Source of the DNA: Sphingomonas gei
GTDB lineage: Bacteria; Pseudomonadota; Alphaproteobacteria; Sphingomonadales; Sphingomonadaceae
Direction of reading: 5' to 3'
DNA length: 64,000 nt
NCBI RefSeq assembly: GCF_004792685.1
Contig: NZ_SRXT01000006.1
Coordinates: forward strand, 1 to 64,000
Program-made: the position numbers and the translations under genes
Notes under the pieces: model-generated
Told to the model about the DNA's origin: nothing
The model's input: only the letters and a program-made list of their open reading frames with translations
Database searches by the model: none
Part shown: positions 15,310 to 24,422 of the stretch, one piece after another
How the letters are laid out: every line of letters starts with the position of its first letter
Position numbering within the stretch: position 1 is the first letter of the stretch

Positions 15310-15861
15310 ATGTCATTGACGGGTCTCGATATCGTGGTGCTGCTCGCCATCGGCGGGGCGGCGGTGCTCGGGTTCATCCGCGGGTTCGTGACCGAAGTGC
15401 TCGCGCTGGGGGCGTGGCTCGCGGTGGTGCTGGTGCTCAAGCTGTTCCATACCCCGCTGGCGCATGTCGTGGCAGGCTGGGTGGGTACCGCGCAGGGCGG
15501 GGCGGTGCTCGCCTTCGCGATCCTGGCGGGCGTGACCTATTTCGCCGGGCGGATGATCGCCAACACGATCGGCGGCCGGATGCGCGAGAGCGTTCTCGGG
15601 CCGATCGATCGCGCGCTGGGCTTTGGGTTCGGGGCGTTGAAGGGGCTGGTGCTGGTGAGCGTCGCCTTCCTGCTGCTCGTGCTCGTGTTCGACACCGTCG
15701 GCGGCGGACCCAAGGGGCGGCCCGACTGGATCACCCACTCGACCACCTACCCCTTGCTCGACAAATCGAGCGCGACGGTGGCGGATTTCGTCAACCGGCG
15801 CAGGAAGGGCGAGTCCGTGTTCGGGGGGAACGAGGCTGAGGCCGAGAACGCGACGAACTGA
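15310..15861 (+). CDS. cvpA: CvpA family membrane protein
   Basis: This 183-residue protein has four predicted membrane segments and the CvpA pattern: LDIVVLLAIGGAAVLGFIRGFVTE, an ILAGVTYFAGRMIAN helix, and DRALGFGFGALKGLVLV. CvpA proteins are inner-membrane proteins linked in enterobacteria to colicin V production and envelope resistance; the molecular role is not settled. The ATG at 15310 starts at the first helix. The C-terminal tail after VDFVN-like sequence is charged (GNEAEAENATN). In many alphaproteobacteria cvpA lies near radA and purF; here it is four genes from radA. Confidence 0.88.
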   Translation: MSLTGLDIVVLLAIGGAAVLGFIRGFVTEVLALGAWLAVVLVLKLFHTPLAHVVAGWVGTAQGGAVLAFAILAGVTYFAGRMIANTIGGRMRESVLGPIDRALGFGFGALKGLVLVSVAFLLLVLVFDTVGGGPKGRPDWITHSTTYPLLDKSSATVADFVNRRRKGESVFGGNEAEAENATN

Positions 15862-15900
15862 AATCCTTCCTCGCCACGAGCGATGTGCTTGCGGAGACGC

Positions 15901-15947
15901 CCCCTCCGTCGCCTTCGGCGCCACCTCCCCCGCTGCGCGAGGGAGGA
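15901..15947. repeat. 47-bp dispersed repeat, copy 1
   Basis: This 47-base sequence beginning CCCCTCCGTCGCCTTCGGCG and ending CTGCGCGAGGGAGGA is identical to 22662-22708; the dozen bases before it are also similar. It contains an internal GTCGCCTTCGGCGCC hairpin. It lies between cvpA and the scaffold gene. Confidence 0.85.
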
Positions 15948-15995
15948 TCTTTTGGGGGTCGCAACCGGCGCTGTGCTCCCCTAAGTCGGGGTGCA

Positions 15996-16421
15996 ATGAA
16001 CGCGCCGCTGTACAACACCAAGATCCTCCGGCTCGCCGCCGAGATCCCCTTTCACGAGCGGCTGGCCGAGCCCGCCGCGAGCGTCGAGAAGCGTTCGCCG
16101 GTGTGCGGGAGCCGCGTTACCGTCGATATCGAACTAGACGACCAAGGCAGGGTTGCCGCGGTGGGGATGCTGGTGCGGGCATGCGCGCTCGGCCAGGCTT
16201 CGGCCTCGCTGATGGGCGCGCATGTCGTCGGGCGCACCGCCGACGAGATCGCCGGCGCGCGCGACCAGCTGACCGCGTGGCTGGCAGGCGAGCGCGATGC
16301 GCCGCCCGACTGGCCGGGGATGGAGATTTTCGCGCCGGCGCTGGCGCATCGCGGGCGCCATGCTTCGATCCGGCTGGCCTTCGAGGCGGCGGCGCAGGCC
16401 GCGGCCGAGGCGCGGGGCTGA
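15996..16421 (+). CDS. NifU-like Fe-S scaffold family protein with incomplete ligands
   Basis: This 141-residue protein aligns with the IscU/NifU N-terminal domain. Cys37 (PVCGSRVTVDIE) and Cys63 (VRACALGQASASLM) sit exactly at the IscU ligand numbers. The Asp after the first CG is Ser39, and the third cysteine position in the C-terminal helix is Ser124 (RHASIRLAF). It may therefore hold a cluster differently, donate it, or have another role. The start at 15996 follows AGTCGGGG. Its stop overlaps the antiporter start by one base, so the two are co-expressed; the reason is not obvious. Confidence 0.8.
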   Translation: MNAPLYNTKILRLAAEIPFHERLAEPAASVEKRSPVCGSRVTVDIELDDQGRVAAVGMLVRACALGQASASLMGAHVVGRTADEIAGARDQLTAWLAGERDAPPDWPGMEIFAPALAHRGRHASIRLAFEAAAQAAAEARG

Positions 16422-18202
16422 TGGAGCCGCAATCGGGACTTTCGCTGCTCCATGACGGCGTGCCGTTGCTCGGCTTCGCGCTGATCTTCGTACTGATCTT
16501 CCGCCGGCTCGGGCTCGGCGCCACTCTGGGCTTCCTCGTTGCGGGCGCAGTCGTCGGACCACAAGTCCTCGGGCTGGTCGGCGACGCCGAGAGCAAGCTG
16601 GGCATCGCCGAGCTCGGCATCGCATTGCTGCTGTTCCTCGTCGGGCTCGAGCTGAGCCCGTCGCGGCTGTTGCGGATGCGCCATGACATCTTCGGACTCG
16701 GTCTGCTGCAGGTCACCTTGTGCGGGCTGGCGATCACCGGGATCGTGTGGGCGGCGGCGAACAGTTCGCTTGCCGCAGCGCTTGCGCTCGGGCTGCCGCT
16801 TGCGCTCTCCTCGACCGCGCAGGTGCTGCCGCTGCTGCAATCGGCCGGGCGGATGCGCACGCCGTTCGGCGAGCGCGCGTTTGCGATCCTGCTGTTCCAG
16901 GACCTGTCGATCGTCCCGCTGATCACCATCGTCGCAGCGATGTCGCGCAATCCCGCAGATCTAAACGGGCCGCCGGGCTGGCTGCTGGGACTGTACACGG
17001 TTGGCGCGATCGTCGGGTTGATCCTGGCGGGGCGCTATTTGCTGCGGCCGCTGTTCCGGCTGATCGGCAATCTCGGCGAGCGCGAGATGTTCGTATTCGC
17101 CGGACTGTTCACCGTGACGGCGAGCGCGGCGATCATGGAATGGCTCGGCCTGTCGGCGGCCCTGGGAGCGTTCATCGCCGGCGTGATGCTGGCGGACTCG
17201 CCGTATCGGCACGAGCTCGAGGCCGATGTCGAGCCGTTCCGCGCGATCCTGCTCGGGCTGTTCTTCCTCGCGGTCGGGATGACGCTCGACCTCCATGCCA
17301 TTGCCGAGCGGCCGCTGTTCGTCGCGGGGATGGCGCTGGCGCTGATCGCGGCGAAGGCCGTGCTGATCATGGGGCTGGGGCTGCTGTTCGGGATGAAGCG
17401 GCGCTCTGCCTTCGCGCTCGGCGTGCTGCTCAGCCAGGGCGGCGAGTTCGGCTTCGTGCTGTTCGCCCAGGCGCAATCGGCGATGCTGATCACCGGCGAG
17501 GCGGCGAGCATCTTCGGTGCGATCGTGACTCTGTCGATGGCGACCACGCCGTTCCTGATGATGGCGACCCAGCGGCTGCGCGCCGAGCCCGAGCCGAGTT
17601 CGGAGGGGATGGACGGGCCGCAGGAAGAGGGGTCGAACGCGGTGGTGGTCGGCTATGGCCGCTTCGGCCAGACCGTGGCGCAGATGCTGATCGGGCAGGG
17701 CATCCCGGTGACGATCGTCGACACCGACGTCGAGATGATCGAGACCGCCAACAGCTTCGGGATGAAGGTCTATTATGGCGACGGCACGCGGACCGACATT
17801 CTGCGCCAGGCGGGCGCAGCCGACGCCGAATTGCTGATGTTCTGCCAGGACGGCGACGGGCTCGACACCGAGGCGCTGGAAGGCATCCACCACGCTTTCC
17901 CCAAGGCGACGATCTTCGTGCGGGCGTATGACCGGCGCAGCGTGATGAAGATGAAGGGCGCGCCGATCGCCGGCGCGGTGCGCGAGCTGCTCGAGAGCGC
18001 GATCGTGATGGCGCGCCGCGCGATGGGCGCGGTGGGCGTCACCCAGCAGGAGATCGACAAGACCGAGGCCGAGTATCGCCGCCGCGACTTCGAGCGGCTC
18101 AAGCTCCAGCGCGAGACCGGCGACATCCGCGCCGGGATCGACGGCATGCTCACCCATGCCTCGCAGGCTGCGGCGGCCGAAGCCGATCTGGAGCGCAAGT
18201 GA
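16421..18202 (+). CDS. Monovalent cation:proton antiporter-2 (CPA2), KefB/YbaL-like
   Basis: This 593-residue protein has about 12 transmembrane segments (residues 5-385) with the CPA2 motifs LLFLVGLELSPSRL, LSSTAQVLPLL, LLFQDLSIVPL and LGAFIAGVMLADSPYRHEL, then a cytoplasmic RCK/TrkA-N domain (NAVVVGYGRFGQTVAQML, an NAD-binding Rossmann motif, and DGTRTDILRQAGA). Such proteins exchange K+ or Na+ for H+ and are gated by nucleotide or glutathione adducts. A charged C-terminal tail follows. It sits between the Fe-S scaffold and the DUF423 gene, overlapping each by 1-4 bases. Confidence 0.93.
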   Translation: MEPQSGLSLLHDGVPLLGFALIFVLIFRRLGLGATLGFLVAGAVVGPQVLGLVGDAESKLGIAELGIALLLFLVGLELSPSRLLRMRHDIFGLGLLQVTLCGLAITGIVWAAANSSLAAALALGLPLALSSTAQVLPLLQSAGRMRTPFGERAFAILLFQDLSIVPLITIVAAMSRNPADLNGPPGWLLGLYTVGAIVGLILAGRYLLRPLFRLIGNLGEREMFVFAGLFTVTASAAIMEWLGLSAALGAFIAGVMLADSPYRHELEADVEPFRAILLGLFFLAVGMTLDLHAIAERPLFVAGMALALIAAKAVLIMGLGLLFGMKRRSAFALGVLLSQGGEFGFVLFAQAQSAMLITGEAASIFGAIVTLSMATTPFLMMATQRLRAEPEPSSEGMDGPQEEGSNAVVVGYGRFGQTVAQMLIGQGIPVTIVDTDVEMIETANSFGMKVYYGDGTRTDILRQAGAADAELLMFCQDGDGLDTEALEGIHHAFPKATIFVRAYDRRSVMKMKGAPIAGAVRELLESAIVMARRAMGAVGVTQQEIDKTEAEYRRRDFERLKLQRETGDIRAGIDGMLTHASQAAAAEADLERK

Positions 18203-18537
18203 GGCTGTTGACGGCGCTCGCCGCGCTATCGGGCGCGATCGCCGTGGCGGCGGGGGCGTTCGGCGCGCACGGCGTGGAGGGGCAGGCGGCGGAATGGCTG
18301 CGGACCGGCGGACAGTATCAGCTGATCCACGTGGTGGCGGCCTTGGTCGCGGTGCGGATGGGCGCGCGCGGCCCGGCATGGCTGTTCGTCGGCGGCGCGG
18401 CGGTGTTTGCCGCGACGCTGTATTTGATGGCGCTGGGACTGCCGCGCTGGCTGGGCGCGGTGACGCCGATCGGCGGCTTGGGACTCATTGCCGGGTGGCT
18501 GTGGCTCGCTTTTTCGGCGGCCCGCAAACCCGACTGA
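18199..18537 (+). CDS. DUF423 family membrane protein
   Basis: This 112-residue protein has four hydrophobic helices and the DUF423 pattern: an N-terminal LSGAIAVAAGAFGAHG, then WLRTGGQYQLIHVVAALV, and a C-terminal TPIGGLGLIAGWLWLAF. The family (YgdD-like) is a small inner-membrane protein of unknown function. The GTG start overlaps the antiporter stop by 4 bases (GTGA), so it is translationally coupled to it. The 104 bases after it hold no gene. Confidence 0.87.
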   Translation: MRLLTALAALSGAIAVAAGAFGAHGVEGQAAEWLRTGGQYQLIHVVAALVAVRMGARGPAWLFVGGAAVFAATLYLMALGLPRWLGAVTPIGGLGLIAGWLWLAFSAARKPD

Positions 18538-18641
18538 GGTGGGCCTCGACGCTGCGATTCGTCGGCATTTGTCGGTTTTGCGCTTCTGGAACGTCTGGAA
18601 AGGGCCACGTGCGTGCCTGCCCGTTGGTCTTCAGGATCCAG

Positions 18642-18899
18642 ATGCCGCTTTACCATTTCCGCATCCACGACGGCATGCACGAGATCGCGCCGACGACCGA
18701 GGATCTCGCCGGTATCGAAGTCGCGCGCGAGCGGGCGATGGGGCTGCTGGCCGATCTGTTGCGCTGGAGCCCGGCCAGCATCTGGGCCGGCAACGACGTA
18801 CGTGTCGAAGTGTCCGACGGCGACAAGCTCGTACTGTTTGAGCTGTTCGCCTTCGCCAGCGTCAGCTCGGCCGGAGCAGCTGCGGGGGCCGGCGACTAG
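18642..18899 (+). CDS. DUF6894-like small protein
   Basis: This 85-residue protein has the layout of the DUF6894 family of short alphaproteobacterial proteins: an N-terminal YHFRIHDG, a central helix LAGIEVARERAMGLLADLL, then IWAGNDVRVEVSDGDKLVLFELFAFA. Function is unknown. The TCAGGATCC upstream gives a plausible ribosome site (AGGA). It converges with the serine hydrolase gene, and the two stop codons share the four bases CTAG at 18896-18899. Confidence 0.7.
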   Translation: MPLYHFRIHDGMHEIAPTTEDLAGIEVARERAMGLLADLLRWSPASIWAGNDVRVEVSDGDKLVLFELFAFASVSSAGAAAGAGD

Positions 18900-20491
18900 T
18901 CCACCGGCACGAAGGCAAGGTGCTGGAAGTCGTAGCTGAAGTCGGCGAGCGGCGAGAGCGGCTTCATCGTCACGCCGGTGACCTTGCCGTTCGCCACCAC
19001 GAACGTGACCGTCGCGTCCTCGCCGGCGCCCCTGGGGAAGCGCGTACGGAAGGTGTCCGGGCCCCAGGGCTCGAGCGCGCTCTTGAACGCCGGGGTCGGC
19101 AGGAAGTCGATATGCAGCCCCTTGCCGCGCCGGGCGACCAGGATGTCGCCGTACCAGGGATCGCGGTAGCGCCCGGCATAAGCGGCCAGCGGCAGGCTGA
19201 GGCTGCCGGCCGGGGCCTTGTCGAGCCCGTCGCTGCCGAGCTCGGCGAGCGCGGCGTCCTGCTGGGTCTTCACGCGGACCTGCATCGCGGCGACCCAATC
19301 GAAGGCGGGGGCGCCGATGATATGGTCGAGCAGGGCGTTGCGGATGCCGCTCGAGACCCCGTCCTCGGTGTTCGACAGTACGACGACCGCGGCCTGGCGC
19401 GCCGGGAGCATCGCGGTCTGGGTGACCTGGCCGGTGAGCCCGCCCGAATGGTGGACCAGCCGCTCGCCGCGATAGTCCTGGACGAACCAGCCGAGCGCAT
19501 AGGTCTGGGTGACGCCGCGCGCCGGCCAGGCGTCGCTGGGGCCGTCCGAGGAGGCGACGATCGTCTGAGGCTTCCACAATTCGGCCTGCTGGGCGGGGCT
19601 CCACAGTGCGCGGCCGTCGGGGAGCTTGCCGCCGGCGAGCTGGAGCTGGAGCCACTTGGCGACGTCGCCGATGCTGGCATTGATCCCGCCGGCGGCGTCG
19701 ACCATGAGCCCTTCGTCGGGCTCGACGACCTCCATCTTGCCCATCCCGCGCACCGGCGGGCCGAGCCGGGCATGGCGGCCGGCGACGTCGGTGGTGTTGA
19801 GGAAGCGCAATGCGGGGACCGAGTCGGTCATGCCGATCGGGCGGAGGAGACGCTCCGTAACGAAGGCGTGCCACGGCTTGCCCGCGAGCCGCTCGATCAG
19901 GATGCCGGCGACGACGTAGAGGATGTTGTCATAGGCGTACCCAGTGCGGAAGCCGCGCTCGGCGGCGAGGAAGGGCAGGGCCTTGAGCGCATCGCTGGGC
20001 GGGCGCTCGGTGTAGGGGAACTGCATCAGGTCGCCAGCGCCGAGCGCGAGGCCGCTATTGTGGACGAGCAGGTCGCGCACGGTCATCAGCTCGGTGACGC
20101 GCGGATCGTGCATGTGGAATTCGGGGAGGTAGTCATTGACCGGCTTGTCCCAGGCGACCTTGCCCTCCTCGACCAGCATCGCGAGCGAAGCCGCGGTGAA
20201 AGCCTTCGAGTTCGACGCGATGCCGAAGCGAGTGTGGACGCCGACGGGGGCGGGCTTGCCGAGGGTGCGGACGCCGTACCCCTTGAGATAGGCCGGCTGG
20301 CCTGGGCGGATCACTGCGACGGCGATGCCGGGGGTTTCGAACGCCGCCATGAAGCGCGCGACGATTCCGTCGATCGCGGGATCGGCGGGGGTGTTGTCCT
20401 GCGCGGAGGCGAAGCCGGGGAGGGCGGCGGTGCCGATGCCGGCGAGCGACAAAGCGAGCGCCTGGCGGCGGTTGAGATGCAGGCCGGTCAT
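18896..20491 (-). CDS. Exported serine hydrolase, beta-lactamase/penicillin-binding family
   Basis: This 531-residue protein has a twin-arginine-like signal (LNRRQALALSLAGIGTAALP, cleavage near ASAQ). The beta-lactamase class C fold shows S-x-x-K in ASNSKAFT, Y-x-N in GYAYDNILY, and HSGG in the third box. A C-terminal domain of about 120 residues (DUF3471-type: AYAGRYRDPWYGDILV) follows. Proteins of this design are periplasmic esterases, amidases or D-peptidases rather than true lactamases. It stands alone on the minus strand, convergent with the DUF6894 gene. Confidence 0.86.
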   Translation of the reverse strand: MTGLHLNRRQALALSLAGIGTAALPGFASAQDNTPADPAIDGIVARFMAAFETPGIAVAVIRPGQPAYLKGYGVRTLGKPAPVGVHTRFGIASNSKAFTAASLAMLVEEGKVAWDKPVNDYLPEFHMHDPRVTELMTVRDLLVHNSGLALGAGDLMQFPYTERPPSDALKALPFLAAERGFRTGYAYDNILYVVAGILIERLAGKPWHAFVTERLLRPIGMTDSVPALRFLNTTDVAGRHARLGPPVRGMGKMEVVEPDEGLMVDAAGGINASIGDVAKWLQLQLAGGKLPDGRALWSPAQQAELWKPQTIVASSDGPSDAWPARGVTQTYALGWFVQDYRGERLVHHSGGLTGQVTQTAMLPARQAAVVVLSNTEDGVSSGIRNALLDHIIGAPAFDWVAAMQVRVKTQQDAALAELGSDGLDKAPAGSLSLPLAAYAGRYRDPWYGDILVARRGKGLHIDFLPTPAFKSALEPWGPDTFRTRFPRGAGEDATVTFVVANGKVTGVTMKPLSPLADFSYDFQHLAFVPVD

Positions 20492-20563
20492 GAAGGGTCC
20501 CCCGAGGTTTTGGGGGAGCTTAGGGCGAAAAGCGTTCCGGACAACTCCCTTCCCCAGACAATC

Positions 20564-20642
20564 GTCATCCCGGCGAAAGCCGGGGTCCAGAGTCACAGGC
20601 TACGCTGCTTTGGCTCTGGGCCCCGGCTTTCGCCGGGGTGAC
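20564..20642. repeat. Intergenic palindrome, GTCATCCCGGC family
   Basis: Arms GTCATCCCGGCGAAAGCCGG (20564 on) and CCGGCTTTCGCCGGGGTGAC (ending 20642), extended inward by TCCAGAG/CTCTGGG. The arms are nearly identical to those at 4910-4988 while the spacer differs. It lies between the M1 peptidase and the serine hydrolase, both on the minus strand. Confidence 0.88.
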
Positions 20643-20652
20643 GGCAGTGAGG

Positions 20653-22530
20653 TTACTCGCCGACGATCTTGGCGATCTGCGCGGCGGTGACCGGGTGATA
20701 GGTCGGGCGTGCCTCCGTGAAGAAGCGCTTGGCGATCGGCTTGCCCCAATCGCCTTGCTGGATCAGCCCTTCGTAGATCGGGTGGATGAGCAGGCCGCGA
20801 CCGACGCTGGTGACGAAGGCGCGAATCGACGGAAGAGCAGGATCGTAGCGATTGGCGATGGCGAGTTCGGCCCAGGCCGAGCGGACATAGGCGTTGGTCG
20901 AGCGCGACAGGCCGAGGGATTCGTCGAGTTCCTTCAGTCGCGCGGGAGCCTGCTGGCGGGGCAGGCCACCCAGGAAGCGCAGCCATTGCTGGGTTGCCCA
21001 GCCCTTGGTGTCGACTGCGGATACCGGGCCGCCCGCCTTTACCGCGGCGAGCTGGGCGTCGATCCGGGCGAGGGTCGGCGACTGGACGTGGACGGCGTTC
21101 TCGGGGAGGCCGGGCTGATAGGTCCAGCGATCGAGCTGGAGCTGGTCTTCGAGCACGCTGTCGCCCTTGATCAGATTGGCGCGGATGTCGGCGAGGAAGC
21201 CGGCGCTGGTCTGCGGCTGGAAAGCGTGGCGGTCGAAATAGGAGCGGAGATATGCGTCGAAGCGCGTACGGCCGACGGCGCGCTCGATCGTGCGCAGGAA
21301 GGTCGAGCCCTTGAAATAATCGAGCTGGCCGGCGGTGGCGCCGGGATCGCCGTGGAGTCGCGTGGTCGGCGCGGACTGGCCGCCCGCTTCGGCGATGTCC
21401 TTGTTGAGGCCGTCCCAGTCGAGATCGGCGTACATCGCGGCGCGCTCGGGGCCGTAGACCGCTTCCATGATGCGGTTCTCGAAATAGGTGGTGAAGCCCT
21501 CGTTGAGCCACGAGTCCGACCAGGTCGCGTTGGTGACGAGATTGCCCGACCAGCTGTGCGCGAGCTCGTGCGCGACGACGTCGGTGTTCGAGCGGTCGCC
21601 GGTGACGATCGTCGGAGTGAGGAAGGTGAGCGTCGGATTCTCCATCCCCCCGAACGGGAAGCTCGGCGGCAATACGAGCATGTCGTAGCGGCCCCAGCGA
21701 TAGGGGCCGTAGAGCGCCTCGGCGGCATGGATCATCTTCTCGACATCGCCGACTTCGTACGCCGCGCCGTCGAGCTGGCTCGGCTCGGTCCAGACGCCCG
21801 AGCGCGGGCCCGTTGCCTTGAACGCGAGGTCGCCGACCGCGAGCGCGATCAGATAGGGGGGGACGGGCTTGTCCATGAAGAAGCGGTAGCTGTGCTTGCC
21901 GTTGGCCGCGGGGACGCCCGCAGCGCCGTCGCGGCGCTCGCCGCTCATTACTGCGACGAGATCGGCGGGAACGGTGATCTTCGCGTCCCAGGTCTGGCGG
22001 ATGCCGGGGCCGTCCTGGGTGGGGATCCAGCTGCGATTGTTGATCGGCTGGCCCTGGCTGAACAGATAGGGCCTGGTCTTGCCGGCGGTGAGCGCGGGGG
22101 CGAGCCATTGCAGCGCGGAGGCGCCGGGTTTGCTGGCATAGGCGATGGTGACGCGGCGCGCGCCGTCCAGTTGTACGGTGAGCGCCGAGCCGAGCTCGGC
22201 GTCGCGCGGGCCGATGGCGAAGGCGAGCTTGCGGCCGCGCGCGTCGGTGATCGATGCAATAGCGAGATCGTCGACATCGAGGACGATTTCCTTCGCGCTC
22301 TTGGCGGCGAGGATATCGAGCACGGCCTTGCCGGACATCGTCTTCGCGGCGAAGTCTGCGGTGAGGTCGAGGCTGACATGCGTGACGCGTGCGATCTCGG
22401 GCCGGGCATGGGTCCCCACGTCCTTCGCCTCGGGGGTGGTGAGGATCGGGGCGGGCTTGGCCTGCTGGGCGAAAGCGGGGGCGGCGAGGGCAGTCAGCGA
22501 GACGGCCGCGAGAGCGGTGAGGATGCGCAT
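20653..22530 (-). CDS. Exported M1 family aminopeptidase
   Basis: This 625-residue protein has a signal peptide (MRILTALAAVSLTALAAPAFAQ), a beta-rich N-terminal domain, the substrate loop PFGGMENPTLTF, and the gluzincin zinc site HELAHSW with the third ligand Glu 18 residues on (SWLNEGFTTYFE). The C-terminal helical domain is of the leukotriene-A4-hydrolase type (KGSTFLRTIER, YVRSAWAELAIANRYDPALP). It would remove N-terminal residues from peptides in the periplasm. It is separated from the serine hydrolase by a palindrome and has its own promoter region in repeat-rich DNA upstream. Confidence 0.94.
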   Translation of the reverse strand: MRILTALAAVSLTALAAPAFAQQAKPAPILTTPEAKDVGTHARPEIARVTHVSLDLTADFAAKTMSGKAVLDILAAKSAKEIVLDVDDLAIASITDARGRKLAFAIGPRDAELGSALTVQLDGARRVTIAYASKPGASALQWLAPALTAGKTRPYLFSQGQPINNRSWIPTQDGPGIRQTWDAKITVPADLVAVMSGERRDGAAGVPAANGKHSYRFFMDKPVPPYLIALAVGDLAFKATGPRSGVWTEPSQLDGAAYEVGDVEKMIHAAEALYGPYRWGRYDMLVLPPSFPFGGMENPTLTFLTPTIVTGDRSNTDVVAHELAHSWSGNLVTNATWSDSWLNEGFTTYFENRIMEAVYGPERAAMYADLDWDGLNKDIAEAGGQSAPTTRLHGDPGATAGQLDYFKGSTFLRTIERAVGRTRFDAYLRSYFDRHAFQPQTSAGFLADIRANLIKGDSVLEDQLQLDRWTYQPGLPENAVHVQSPTLARIDAQLAAVKAGGPVSAVDTKGWATQQWLRFLGGLPRQQAPARLKELDESLGLSRSTNAYVRSAWAELAIANRYDPALPSIRAFVTSVGRGLLIHPIYEGLIQQGDWGKPIAKRFFTEARPTYHPVTAAQIAKIVGE

Positions 22531-22580
22531 GCAGCGCTGCTATGCCGATCGCGGCTGAACGGCAACTGAGTGGCGACCAT

Positions 22581-22708
22581 TCCTCCCTCGCGAAGCGGGG
22601 GAGGTGGCATGCGCAGCATGCCGGAGGGGTTTGGCCGCAGGCGACGCGCTTGGGGAGAGGCCCCCTCCGTCGCCTTCGGCGCCACCTCCCCCGCTGCGCG
22701 AGGGAGGA
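22581..22708. repeat. Palindrome containing the second 47-bp repeat
   Basis: The left arm TCCTCCCTCGCGAAGCGGGG (22581 on) is the inverse of the right arm ending CTGCGCGAGGGAGGA at 22708. The right part (22662-22708) is the 47-base sequence also present at 15901-15947, so the 15901 copy is a half-element. It fills most of the gap between the aroB stop and the M1 peptidase start. Confidence 0.85.
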
Positions 22709-22714
22709 TTTTTG

Positions 22715-23812
22715 CTATCGCTGTTCGTCCAGGAAGGCTTCTACGTCCTTCAGGTCCACCGTCTTGTCGAGGAAGGTCTTCCCGATCCCCCGGGCGAGGA
22801 GGAACGGCAGCGTCCCCGCCGCCATCTTCTTGTCGTGGAGCATGTGCTCGACCAGCCTTGCGCCCGAGGCGGCGATGCCGGCGGCGGCGAGGCCGTCGGG
22901 GAGGCCGACCGCGCGGAGATGCGCGGCGACTCGCTCGGCTTCCTGGCCGGGGCAGAGGCCGAGGCGCGCCGAATAAGCGAAGGCCAGCGCCATCCCCGCA
23001 GCGACGCCTTCGCCGTGAAGCAGCCTGTCGGAGAAGCCGGTCTCGGCTTCGAGCGCGTGGCCGAAAGTGTGGCCGAGATTGAGCAAGGCGCGCTTGCCGG
23101 TGGTCTCGCGCTCATCTTCGCCGACGATGCGGGCCTTTGCGGCGACCGAATGCGAGATCGCATATTCGCGGGGCTGCGAGTCGCCGGAGAGCAAGGCGGC
23201 AGCGTTGGCCTCACACCATTCGAAGAAAGCGAAATCGTCGATCAGGCCGTATTTGACGACTTCGGCATAGCCGGCGCGGAGCTGGCGCGGCGGGAGCGTG
23301 TCGAGCACTTGCGGGTCGATGAGCGCCAATGCGGGCTGGTGGAAGGCGCCGATCAGATTCTTGCCGGCGCCGCTGTTGATCGCGGTCTTGCCGCCGACCG
23401 AGCTGTCGACCTGGGCGAGCAGGGTGGTGGGGATCTGGACGAAGTTGCAGCCGCGCTTGAGGATCGCGCTCGCGAAACCGACGAGATCGCCGATCACCCC
23501 GCCGCCCAATGCGATGACATGGTCGCTGCGCTCGACTCCAAGATCGAGCAGCCGATCGGTGAGCGCTTCGAGCTGGGCCCAGCTCTTGGTCGATTCGCCG
23601 GGGGGCAGGATGATCGCCTCGCTGGCGATGCCTGCGCCGGTGAGGCTGGCCTGCAGCGTCGCGAGGTGGGGCAGGAGATTTTCGTCGGTGACAATCGGCA
23701 TCGTGCGGCCGCGTGCGAGCGCGGCGAGCGCTTCGCCGGCGCGGGCGAGCAGCCCCGCTTCGATGCGGACGTCGTAGCTGCGGTCGCCCAACGCGACGGG
23801 GACGGTGTTCAA
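22715..23812 (-). CDS. aroB: 3-dehydroquinate synthase
   Basis: This 365-residue enzyme closes DAHP to 3-dehydroquinate, step two of the shikimate pathway, using NAD+ and a divalent metal. Clear landmarks are LPPGESTKSW, ALGGGVIGDLVGFASA (NAD-binding glycines), QIPTTLLAQVDSSVGGKTAIN, GYAEVVKYGLI with a metal-ligand Glu, and ALLNLGHTFGHALE with metal-binding histidines. The start overlaps the end of aroK by 4 bases, the classic aroK-aroB order. Confidence 0.97.
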   Translation of the reverse strand: MNTVPVALGDRSYDVRIEAGLLARAGEALAALARGRTMPIVTDENLLPHLATLQASLTGAGIASEAIILPPGESTKSWAQLEALTDRLLDLGVERSDHVIALGGGVIGDLVGFASAILKRGCNFVQIPTTLLAQVDSSVGGKTAINSGAGKNLIGAFHQPALALIDPQVLDTLPPRQLRAGYAEVVKYGLIDDFAFFEWCEANAAALLSGDSQPREYAISHSVAAKARIVGEDERETTGKRALLNLGHTFGHALEAETGFSDRLLHGEGVAAGMALAFAYSARLGLCPGQEAERVAAHLRAVGLPDGLAAAGIAASGARLVEHMLHDKKMAAGTLPFLLARGIGKTFLDKTVDLKDVEAFLDEQR

Positions 23813-24348
23813 GTGCGGATCGCCTTCAGGATTTCGTCGACAGTGGTGTCGTGCGGAGCGACGACGCTCTGCACGCGGATCGGGGCGAGCGCATAGAAAG
23901 GATTTCTTAGCGCGGCCAGTTCGGCGAGGATTTCCTCCGGGTCGCGGCCGCGGAGCAAAGGGCGGGTGTCGCGGCGGCGGACGCGATCGGCGAGCACCGA
24001 GGGCTCGGCATCGAGCCAGATTGCGATCGACTGGTCGAGGATCAGGTCGCGCGTATCCGGGTTGATGAACGCGCCGCCGCCGGTGGCGATCACCTTGGGG
24101 GTGCCGTCGATCAGCCGCGCGATGACGCGGCGCTCGCCGTCGCGGAAATAGGGTTCGCCGAATTTCTCGAAGATATCGGAGATGCTCATCCCCGCCGCCG
24201 CCTCGATCTCGTGATCGGCATCGACGAAGGGCAGGCGCAGGCGCTGGGCGAGGCGGCGGCCGACCGTGGTCTTGCCGGCGCCCATCAGCCCGACCAGCAC
24301 GATCGGCTTGCCCTTCCAGGGCCAGTCTTGGGCATGCGCTTGCAACAT
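23809..24348 (-). CDS. aroK: Shikimate kinase
   Basis: This 179-residue P-loop kinase phosphorylates shikimate. Walker A is GLMGAGKTT at residues 20-28, the substrate site is VDADHEIE with the DxD pattern, the glycine-rich ATGGGAF loop follows, and the lid contains RDTRPLL. The ATG at 24348 gives about 15 residues before the first strand; a further upstream ATG would place extra sequence over the divergent gene region. It is first in aroK-aroB and diverges from the small membrane protein gene, with only 74 bases between starts. Confidence 0.95.
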   Translation of the reverse strand: MLQAHAQDWPWKGKPIVLVGLMGAGKTTVGRRLAQRLRLPFVDADHEIEAAAGMSISDIFEKFGEPYFRDGERRVIARLIDGTPKVIATGGGAFINPDTRDLILDQSIAIWLDAEPSVLADRVRRRDTRPLLRGRDPEEILAELAALRNPFYALAPIRVQSVVAPHDTTVDEILKAIRT

Positions 24349-24422
24349 TGTCGGGGGGCTATACAGCGAGGGCGGGTCTCGGGCAAAAGGCCCGCGCATT
24401 TCTCCTATTTACGGACCGTTAT

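Noticed and set aside
22581..22708. Insertion-sequence remnant
   Set aside because: No transposase fragment or direct target duplication; it is a simple palindrome shared in part with 15901-15947.
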